The notes under the pieces: model-generated
Seen by the model: only the letters and a program-made list of their open reading frames with translations
Databases searched by the model: none
Told to the model about the DNA's origin: nothing
Program-made: the position numbers and the translations under genes
Shown: one piece after another, positions 1 through 5,203 of the stretch
Layout: the number at the start of each line of letters is the position of its first letter
How positions within the stretch are numbered: the first letter of the stretch is position 1
Origin: Bdellovibrionaceae bacterium UBA2351
GTDB taxonomy: Bacteria; Bdellovibrionota; Bdellovibrionia; Bdellovibrionales; Bdellovibrionaceae
Length of the DNA: 7,128 nucleotides
NCBI GenBank assembly: GCA_002344565.1
Contig: DDTZ01000062.1
Location: 53,982-61,109, forward strand
Direction: 5' to 3'

Positions 1-1683
1 AGCACGAAGCTCTGGAGGCAGATCATTAATTAACTTTAAGTTTTTCGTAGATGTTTGTGGTTCGAACGTCGCTCGTTTAGAGTCAAATAATGATCCGAGA
101 GTAAAGGTATCTGGGCGAAGAGTTAACTTACGAGCTTCAATTTTAGAGAGATCCAAAATGTCATTGATTAACATCAATAAATCATTTCCGGCATTGTATA
201 TAGATCGAGCAAAGCTGCGCTGTTGATCTGTCATATTACGTTCTCTATTTTCAACTAGTAACGTTGATAGGATTAGTAGACCATTTAATGGTGTACGTAA
301 TTCGTGCGACATTTTAGCCAGAAAATCCGATTTGTACTGGCTTGATTTCTCAAGAAGAGATGCTTTTCCTTTTAAATCCAGTTGAGCGCTTTCTAATTCT
401 TTATTTTTAATGCTCAATGCTTGCTGCTGACTCTCTAGCGCGCGCGCCTGTTGCTCTAGTTCTTCGTTGTTTGTTTTCAATTCTTCTTGTTGGGTTTGTA
501 ATTCTTCAGATTGAAATTGCGTTCGCTCTAACAGAGTCTGTAAATGATTTCGCGATTGGGCTGCATTAAGCCCAACTCCAAAGACTTCGGTAAGTGACTC
601 AAATAAGTCTTTTTGAGACTGACTAAGACGTTCAAAGGAGGCCAACTCAAAAACACCAACTGGGCGCCCTTGAAATGAAAATGGCAATAGAGTTAACGTT
701 TTAGGCTTGGCTTCACCTAGCGCGGACGAAATATGCCAATAGTTTTCAGGAATATCGTTAATTTCCCAAGGCGTATTTCGAGTTAGAGCCGCTTTAACCA
801 GATTAGCCTCACTCGTATTAATAGCCGCGATTGTTGTTTCGTCTAGTTCGTCTTTAAGTGCATAAGAGACAACTGGTCTTAGGCCACCTTGATCCACCAT
901 AAATAGTTTTCCAGCTAAAACTCCAAAGCGTTTCGACAGATACTCTAGAATATTACGACCCGCCATTTCCAATGAGATATCGCCACTCACGATTTGAGAG
1001 ACTTCGGCGATCAATTCTTTTTCCTTTGCTTCTTCAACTGCTTTGGCTTGGCTTTTGCCAATTTGAAAGAACGACGTCGCAATCACCAATACGCTGAGAA
1101 CTGTTGTCATCAATAACGACCAGAAGAAAAAATTTTTACTTTTTTCAGACATTGATGTGCGTTCTTGCAGAAGCTTAGTTTCATAAGCTTTCATGTCGGC
1201 AATTTGTCTACGGATACTATCCATTGTGACTTTTGATTCAGATGTTTGTTGAGGTGTAAATTTATAGCTCTTTTTGTTTGACGATTTATTGTAGTCAGCA
1301 ATTACATCTTCTAAAATCTGAAGACGTTGCTTAACAGTTTCCGACAAATTGACGTAAGCATTTTGTTGATGCCGACTATCGGCCGTGAGGGCCTTGAACT
1401 TACTAAGATGCTCAAATACCTCAAGCCGTGCCTTTTGATATGGTTCGGAAATATCTAACTGCCCTGTTAGCAAATAGCCGCGAACGCCAGTTTCCGCATC
1501 TTTAACAGATGAAAGAATTAAATCAACTTCACTGATAACGTCATACGTGTGGGTAACTAGACTTTCGTTTTCCGAGACACTCTTAAAACTAGAATACAAA
1601 AACCATGAATTGATACAAAGAATCAGCAAAATTACAAACGCAATAAGATATAGTCGGACCTGAGAAGCAATTTTAGAAAACAT
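1..1683 (-). CDS. Membrane sensor histidine kinase, CHASE3-GAF-HisKA, C-terminus outside window
   Basis: The frame is open from an ATG at 1683 to the left edge, giving 561 residues of a longer protein. Reading the minus strand, I see a first membrane helix at about 11-30, then a periplasmic CHASE3 sensor domain (about 31-182) with its signature DAETGVRGYLLTG at 62-74, then a second membrane helix at about 185-206. A GAF-like domain follows (about 225-378), then a glutamine/glutamate-rich coiled coil (about 380-447). The HisKA dimerisation domain starts near 451, with the H-box reading KMSHELRTPLN; the phosphoacceptor is His460. The HATPase domain, and any receiver domain, would lie beyond the window. 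By family knowledge it autophosphorylates His460 in response to a signal and passes the phosphate to a response regulator, which is not visible here; the ligand cannot be inferred. The ribosome site is weak (ACGGATG, about 7 bases before the ATG), but a TAA immediately upstream in another frame and the placement of the first helix support this start. Confidence 0.93.
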   Translation of the reverse strand, partial: MFSKIASQVRLYLIAFVILLILCINSWFLYSSFKSVSENESLVTHTYDVISEVDLILSSVKDAETGVRGYLLTGQLDISEPYQKARLEVFEHLSKFKALTADSRHQQNAYVNLSETVKQRLQILEDVIADYNKSSNKKSYKFTPQQTSESKVTMDSIRRQIADMKAYETKLLQERTSMSEKSKNFFFWSLLMTTVLSVLVIATSFFQIGKSQAKAVEEAKEKELIAEVSQIVSGDISLEMAGRNILEYLSKRFGVLAGKLFMVDQGGLRPVVSYALKDELDETTIAAINTSEANLVKAALTRNTPWEINDIPENYWHISSALGEAKPKTLTLLPFSFQGRPVGVFELASFERLSQSQKDLFESLTEVFGVGLNAAQSRNHLQTLLERTQFQSEELQTQQEELKTNNEELEQQARALESQQQALSIKNKELESAQLDLKGKASLLEKSSQYKSDFLAKMSHELRTPLNGLLILSTLLVENRERNMTDQQRSFARSIYNAGNDLLMLINDILDLSKIEARKLTLRPDTFTLGSLFDSKRATFEPQTSTKNLKLINDLPPELRA

Positions 1684-1687
1684 TTTT

Positions 1688-1777
1688 TACATCCGTTGAT
1701 ATAGATTGGTCTATTCACAGGGTTAGCATAAGAAACTAACTTTGTCCTAAAATCGCGAAAAAACACTTACGGATGTA
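1688..1777 (-). repeat. 9-bp inverted repeat flanking the kinase leader
   Basis: TACATCCGT at 1688-1696 is the exact reverse complement of ACGGATGTA at 1769-1777, with 72 bases between. The 1688-1696 arm contains the only Shine-Dalgarno-like bases of the histidine kinase gene. In a minus-strand RNA that starts upstream of 1777 the two arms could pair and cover the ribosome site. This is seen directly as sequence complementarity; a role is inference. The 100 bases between the kinase start and the upstream terminator show no convincing promoter. The best candidate is AGGACA-like, with only a poor -10. Confidence 0.35.
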
Positions 1778-1779
1778 CC

Positions 1780-1817
1780 AAAATGCCCCAGAATTTAGAA
1801 ACTCTAATTTCTGAGGC
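1780..1817 (-). terminator. Rho-independent-like terminator after the HPF-like gene
   Basis: Read on the minus strand, 1817-1785 folds into a stem of 15 pairs with one A-A mismatch and one G-U pair around a 3-base GUU loop. The base of the stem is GC-rich (GCC with GGC). It is followed by AUUUU (1784-1780), a short but acceptable U-run. It lies 36 bases downstream of the stop codon of the HPF-like gene and before the kinase gene, so it would separate the two transcripts. The plus-strand reading lacks a T-run, so the polarity is minus. Confidence 0.55.
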
Positions 1818-1852
1818 GGTGCTAAATGTTAGCTTTGTAAAAATTGCCCAGT

Positions 1853-2173
1853 TTAAGCCAGGGCTGCGGTAGAGGAGTCACTAAAGCGAGTCAACTTCCA
1901 GTTGATCAATTGCTGACGAATTTGAGCAACTAGCACTTCAACGGTGTCTTGAGGGGTCATATCTACAGCGTTTGTTTTAAATTCCCCAGCTAAAGAACTG
2001 ATGTGAATACGCCCGGAAATTCCAGATGCGATTTTTTCTAAGTGAACTTCTAGAAAAGCGCCGTAAGGAGCTTCATCTAGGAGTTTCTTGAAAACGACTA
2101 GCATATTTTCTTTCGACTCACTCGAAGCCTCAAAACCTTCACATACTATTTTTACATTTTCTAAATTTCCCAT
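1853..2173 (-). CDS. HPF/RaiA-like small protein, probable ribosome-associated factor
   Basis: This is a 106-residue protein with no signal peptide or membrane helix. The predicted order of elements is strand (7-14), helix (20-36), strand (39-50), strand (51-62), strand (64-72), helix (74-97). This beta-alpha-beta-beta-beta-alpha order matches the hibernation-promoting factor / RaiA (sigma-54 modulation) fold. The last helix reads TPQDTVEVLVAQIRQQLINWK, which resembles the D..AAID.L...L.RQL.K.K ending of short HPFs. Family members bind the decoding region of the 30S subunit and silence or dimerise ribosomes in stationary phase. The length suits a short-type HPF, and there is no long-form C-terminal dimerisation domain. 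The start is set by a very strong ribosome site, TAAGGAGG (2179-2186), 5 bases before the ATG. The sequence is divergent and the assignment rests on pattern rather than on a diagnostic motif; it could be another small protein with the same fold. Confidence 0.55.
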   Translation of the reverse strand: MGNLENVKIVCEGFEASSESKENMLVVFKKLLDEAPYGAFLEVHLEKIASGISGRIHISSLAGEFKTNAVDMTPQDTVEVLVAQIRQQLINWKLTRFSDSSTAALA

Positions 2174-2194
2174 AAAAACCTCCTTATCTTTTTC

Positions 2195-2223
2195 AACATT
2201 TATTCTTTAAGGGGCTTTGTCAA
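2195..2223 (-). promoter_or_regulatory. Candidate sigma-70-type promoter for the HPF-like gene
   Basis: On the minus strand a perfect TTGACA (2223-2218) is followed after 17 bases by AATGTT (2200-2195), which matches the -10 consensus at only three positions. It lies just upstream of the TAAGGAGG ribosome site, so the leader would be short. The -35 is strong and the -10 weak, so an activator or another sigma factor may be involved (inference). A small interrupted palindrome, GAGCA then TGCTC (2227-2238), sits directly upstream of the -35. Confidence 0.35.
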
Positions 2224-2297
2224 GTCGAGCAAATGCTCTTAATTTCTTCGAAGCAAGTGTAAATAAATAAAGTTTATGAAAAGCAAAAAAATTTTCT

Positions 2298-3149
2298 CTA
2301 AATATGAGTGAAACACGTCTCAAATGTCTTGAGTTCCAGTTCAGGCGCTTTGGCGTCGAAGATATTTTTGAAAAATGAAAATTGATTTTCAGAAAAAATA
2401 GTTTCGTCGCCGCTGGTAAATAAAATTTGTCCGCGAAATTCAAAGTATTTTTTTAGACATTTCGAAAAATTTTGATTCAGGTATTCCAATTTGTCCGCCT
2501 TCAAGGTGATAAGAGCCTGCGATTGAAAGTAACTGAGCAGGATCAGAGCTTCCGACTGAGTCACTGTGAAGTCGACTGCTGCGAAACTAGAGCGACCGAT
2601 GGAAACCAGAAATAAATCGAGTATAAAAAGCAAACATAAATTTTCTCCATAAGGATGACTATTTAAATGCGAAAGGAGTTGGAGCTGGCCCTGACGCCGT
2701 TCAAGAGCCGTCATGAAATTATGTGACGACTGTTTAACGGCCATAGTCAGTAGTTGATATTGGCATACGTAGATATCCAAAGAGTAAAGTAGATTTTTAA
2801 AAGCGTAGTATTCGGTGTCTTTGCTCAGAACAGGCCGAAAACAAGTGAAAAAGAGTTCGCTCCATTTGAATGATTCAAAATTCAAAAATAGACGTGATCG
2901 AGTACTTAAATTCTTTGTGATCGAGATCTTTCTGTTTTGTGATACCAGTGTATACAAACGAGGGATCGCGAAACCGTACTTTGTCTTTAAGAAATCGAGT
3001 TGATTGTTTATTTCTGCTTCAGCTTCAAGGTCGCGAAAACCGATCATAGTGTAGTCTTTCGTTTTAATACTAGAAAGCTTAGTAGCTGTGCGGGTGGGTG
3101 TTTTGATTTGTGACTGCGGCCACGCGTGTGCATTAAGTGTTGTTTTCAT
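2298..3149 (-). CDS. Hypothetical protein of 283 residues, no recognised family
   Basis: I do not recognise this protein. It starts at an ATG with a good ribosome site (AAGGGG ending 6 bases upstream; GGGGA at 3154-3158) and ends at TAG. The first 35 residues are polar and basic (K, T, S, Q) and look disordered; a second Met at 35 is an alternative start, but without a visible ribosome site. The rest is rich in Phe, Leu and Tyr and reads as mostly helical. The strongest hydrophobic run is about residues 171-184 (CLLFILDLFLVSIG), short for a membrane helix and more likely buried. No signal peptide, cysteine cluster, Walker motif or HTH motif is obvious. Residues 197-240 look like helix, short strand, helix, which could be a small winged-helix-like module, but this is speculation. 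It is transcribed away from the DUF885 gene and ends 124 bases before the HPF-like gene. Its intact length and ribosome site favour a real gene. Confidence 0.7.
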   Translation of the reverse strand: MKTTLNAHAWPQSQIKTPTRTATKLSSIKTKDYTMIGFRDLEAEAEINNQLDFLKTKYGFAIPRLYTLVSQNRKISITKNLSTRSRLFLNFESFKWSELFFTCFRPVLSKDTEYYAFKNLLYSLDIYVCQYQLLTMAVKQSSHNFMTALERRQGQLQLLSHLNSHPYGENLCLLFILDLFLVSIGRSSFAAVDFTVTQSEALILLSYFQSQALITLKADKLEYLNQNFSKCLKKYFEFRGQILFTSGDETIFSENQFSFFKNIFDAKAPELELKTFETCFTHI

Positions 3150-3181
3150 TTGGTCCCCTTTTCTGAAACTCGGATAAAAGC

Positions 3182-3202
3182 AAACAGGTTGCCAACTGGT
3201 TT
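3182..3202. promoter_or_regulatory. 21-bp operator-like dyad in the divergent intergenic region
   Basis: The site is symmetric: AAAC, two unmatched bases, GTTG, one central base, CAAC, two unmatched bases, GTTT. Eight of ten half-site positions match their partners. Such a spaced dyad is typical of dimeric regulators of the LacI, GntR or TetR kind, though I cannot assign it to one. It lies 33 bases upstream of the hypothetical gene start (3149) and just 3' of a minus-strand TTGACA (3211-3206), so it would fall in the promoter spacer or early leader of that gene. The -10 for that promoter is unclear. The match to a regulator is inference. Confidence 0.4.
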
Positions 3203-3286
3203 GAATGTCAAATCTAATATAGGCGGCCTTGATGGGGTAGGGATCTTAAGATTAAGAAAAAATCTCAGTTTAAAGAAGTTTATCAG

Positions 3287-3315
3287 ATGACCTGGTTAAG
3301 TAATTTTAATATATT
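3287..3315 (+). promoter_or_regulatory. Candidate promoter for the DUF885 peptidase gene
   Basis: ATGACC (3287-3292, four of six -35 matches) and TATATT (3310-3315, five of six -10 matches) are separated by the ideal 17 bases. Transcription would start near 3322, leaving a leader of about 30 bases before the ATG at 3352. The surrounding stretch is AT-rich. A perfect 10-bp palindrome ATCTTAAGAT (3243-3252) lies about 35 bases upstream of the -35 and has no assigned role. Confidence 0.45.
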
Positions 3316-3338
3316 TTTGACCAGCAACATTGATTCTT

Positions 3339-3345
3339 GGGGAGA
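3339..3345 (+). promoter_or_regulatory. Ribosome binding site that fixes the DUF885 start
   Basis: GGGGAGA ends 6 bases before the ATG at 3352. An in-frame TTG at 3337 would overlap this site and put extra residues ahead of the signal peptide, so the ATG at 3352 is preferred. Confidence 0.75.
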
Positions 3346-3351
3346 AATTCT

Positions 3352-5127
3352 ATGTTTAAAATTCTTTTTGGTTTTATAATTTCAATTTTGGTTTCTGTTC
3401 CGGTTTATGCGCAAGTGGACGCTCTTAATAAACTAGTGACTAACTATACTGAACAAGTAAAGCGCTTAGATGCCTATGCGGCCCCGTATTTCAATGTGGA
3501 AGAAGATCTTGGTAAGTTTGGTGACTATTTAACACCGGAACTTAAAGTGAAACAAAGAAACTTAGTCACACAAACTTTGAAAGATTTAAAAAAAATAGAT
3601 AAATCAAAATTAGATGAATCCTACCAAATTACCTATGATCTTTTCAAAGGAGATTTGGAAACGGCGTTAGGCGGATTTGATTTCCCTTATGAGGCAATGA
3701 CCGTCGATAACAAGTGGACTCGGTTAACAGAGTACCTTGAGTCTTCAAGCCCAAGTTTGACAAGTTTTCCATTTTCTACTGTTAAACATTACGAAGCGTA
3801 CCTATCGCGCGCGGCCGGTTTTCCAGCCTATATTGATCGTCAAATTAAAGCCCTGCAAGACGGCATTAAAAAGAAAGTGGTTCTTAGTTGTCCAATTGCA
3901 GAGAAAGTGCCGGGCACGTATAAAGATGGCTTAATTAAAGATACAGAAAAGAATCCATTTTATCGTCCAATTTCAATGATGCCGAAAGAATTTTCAAAAT
4001 CAGATAAAGAGAAAATTCAAGCGAATTTCAAAACAATGATTACGACACATATCGTTCCCAGCTTTGAAAAGTTCGATGCCTTTTTTCAAAAGGAATATTT
4101 GCCAAAATGTCGTAAAGACTTTGGCTACGGAACTCTTCCAAACGGGAAAAAATGGTACCGCTATTTTGTTAAGCTGAATACAAATACGAATAAGACTCCA
4201 GAAGAAATTCATAAAATCGGTTTAGCCGAAGTAGCTCGCATTCGCGGCGAGATGATTAAAATTAAAGATAAAATGGGATTTAAAGGCGACTTTAAAGCGT
4301 TTCTAAAGTTTATCGTAGATGATCCAAACTCTTATTTTAAAACTCCGAAAGAAGCGATTGAAGGTTACAATACAGTTAGAAAGAAAATCGATGCTGAAAT
4401 TCCAAAATACTTTAATTTACAACCTAAAGCGGACTACCAAGTTGTTGAAGCTGAAAACGGTGATGCACCGGCTGCTAGCTACAATCAGCCAACGGAATTG
4501 AAAAACTACGGTCGCTTTGTTGTGAATACGATTAACTTAAAAGGTAATAGCATTTTAGAAATGACAAGCTTGTCATTACACGAAGCTGTTCCCGGTCATC
4601 ATTTTCAACTCGCACTCGCATTTGAATTGAAGGATAAAATTACAGAATATCAACGTAAAATTTTTAACTCGAATGCGTTTGTTGAAGGCTGGGCACTGTA
4701 CACAGAATACTTAGGCCGCGAGATGGGTTTATTCACAGACGACAAACAATACTTAGGCCACTTGTCGAGCGAAATGCTACGTGCGGTTCGTTTGGTTATT
4801 GATACGGGTATTCACTCGAAAGGTTGGACTCGCCAACAATCGATCGACTATATGGCAGCTAATTTGGCCTCTGATATCAAAGACGTGGAGTCCGAGGTAG
4901 AACGCTATTCCGTATGGCCGGGGCAGGCTTTGGGGTACAAGATTGGTCAACTAAAAATCATCGAACTGCGAAAAAAGGCGGAAAAAGAGCTGAAAAATCA
5001 ATTCGATATAAAAAAGTTTCACGATGTGGTTTTGGGACAAGGAACTTTGTCTCTTTTTGTCCTCGAAAAGCGTGTAAATAAGTGGATTCAAGAGCAGAAA
5101 AAAGGAAAAACTATCTCTAAAATCTAA
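3352..5127 (+). CDS. Exported DUF885-family zinc metallopeptidase
   Basis: The protein has 591 residues, normal for DUF885 (PF05960). Residues 1-20 form a signal peptide: Lys3, a hydrophobic core, then VYA with cleavage expected before Gln21. There is no lipobox, so a soluble periplasmic or secreted enzyme is likely. The catalytic region has the family HExxPGH motif: His410, Glu411 and His416, followed by EGWALYTE with Glu445 as the likely third zinc ligand. Other family hallmarks are the TPEEIHKIGLAEVARIRGEM block, the YNQP...GRFVVNT block before the zinc motif, and RYSVWPGQALGYKIGQLK near the C-terminus. Family knowledge suggests a gluzincin-type peptidase on peptide substrates; the exact substrate is unknown. 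Exactly two cysteines remain after cleavage, Cys180 and Cys253, which could form a disulfide in the periplasm (inference). The gene is 76 bases upstream of pckG in the same direction. No key residue is missing. Confidence 0.93.
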   Translation: MFKILFGFIISILVSVPVYAQVDALNKLVTNYTEQVKRLDAYAAPYFNVEEDLGKFGDYLTPELKVKQRNLVTQTLKDLKKIDKSKLDESYQITYDLFKGDLETALGGFDFPYEAMTVDNKWTRLTEYLESSSPSLTSFPFSTVKHYEAYLSRAAGFPAYIDRQIKALQDGIKKKVVLSCPIAEKVPGTYKDGLIKDTEKNPFYRPISMMPKEFSKSDKEKIQANFKTMITTHIVPSFEKFDAFFQKEYLPKCRKDFGYGTLPNGKKWYRYFVKLNTNTNKTPEEIHKIGLAEVARIRGEMIKIKDKMGFKGDFKAFLKFIVDDPNSYFKTPKEAIEGYNTVRKKIDAEIPKYFNLQPKADYQVVEAENGDAPAASYNQPTELKNYGRFVVNTINLKGNSILEMTSLSLHEAVPGHHFQLALAFELKDKITEYQRKIFNSNAFVEGWALYTEYLGREMGLFTDDKQYLGHLSSEMLRAVRLVIDTGIHSKGWTRQQSIDYMAANLASDIKDVESEVERYSVWPGQALGYKIGQLKIIELRKKAEKELKNQFDIKKFHDVVLGQGTLSLFVLEKRVNKWIQEQKKGKTISKI

Positions 5128-5145
5128 TTAGTTTATTGTCTAACT

Positions 5146-5166
5146 GGTAGATACCGAGTATCTACC
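5146..5166. promoter_or_regulatory. Perfect 9-bp dyad upstream of pckG
   Basis: GGTAGATAC (5146-5154) and its exact complement GTATCTACC (5158-5166) are separated by CGA. The dyad begins 19 bases after the DUF885 stop and ends 37 bases before the pckG start. No T-run follows directly; TTTTTT occurs only at 5187-5192. Imperfect outer arms, TTAGTTTAT (5128-5136) and ATAACTAA (about 5174-5181), could extend the fold to just before that T-run, so an attenuator-like terminator is the alternative reading. The short centre and perfect symmetry favour a protein-binding site over the -35 region of pckG (inference). Confidence 0.5.
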
Positions 5167-5178
5167 TAGGCATATAAC
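5150..5178 (+). promoter_or_regulatory. Candidate pckG promoter with good -10 and no -35
   Basis: TATAAC (5173-5178) matches the -10 consensus at five of six positions. A 17-base spacer would put the -35 at 5150-5155 (GATACC), which is a poor match and lies inside the perfect dyad. Start of transcription near 5185 would leave a leader of about 19 bases with the ribosome site in it. This layout suggests an activator-dependent or repressed promoter, but it is inferred from spacing alone; pckG could also be read through from the peptidase gene. Confidence 0.3.
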
Positions 5179-5192
5179 TAAACGGCTTTTTT

Positions 5193-5197
5193 AGGAG
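5193..5197 (+). promoter_or_regulatory. Ribosome binding site for the GTG start of pckG
   Basis: AGGAG lies 6 bases before the GTG at 5204. The next in-frame ATG is deep in the conserved N-terminal region, so the GTG is the true start. Confidence 0.8.
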
Positions 5198-5203
5198 ACT
5201 ACA

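Noticed and set aside
2227..2238. GAGCA/TGCTC mini-palindrome as an operator or terminator
   Set aside because: Only five base pairs with a 2-base centre and no U-run in the right place; too likely by chance.
2207..2443. 78-residue minus-strand frame overlapping the end of the hypothetical gene
   Set aside because: It lies partly inside the 283-residue gene in another frame, has no ribosome site and an unnatural composition; shadow frame.
2815..3003. 62-residue plus-strand frame inside the hypothetical gene
   Set aside because: Antisense to a better-supported gene, with no ribosome site or recognisable product.
3243..3252. ATCTTAAGAT palindrome as a regulator site
   Set aside because: A 10-bp AT-rich palindrome is expected by chance in a window this size and has no supporting position relative to a promoter.
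3337..3351. TTG start giving five extra residues on the DUF885 protein
   Set aside because: It overlaps the GGGGAGA ribosome site, and the ATG at 3352 has ideal spacing and starts a clean signal peptide.
4000..4501. Minus (4000-4212) and plus (4319-4501) frames within the DUF885 gene
   Set aside because: The surrounding frame is a confident full-length family member; these are by-products of AT-rich coding sequence.
5146..5192. Simple intrinsic terminator after the DUF885 gene
   Set aside because: The strong stem is followed by about 20 bases before any T-run, and that T-run abuts the pckG ribosome site; kept only as an alternative attenuator reading.
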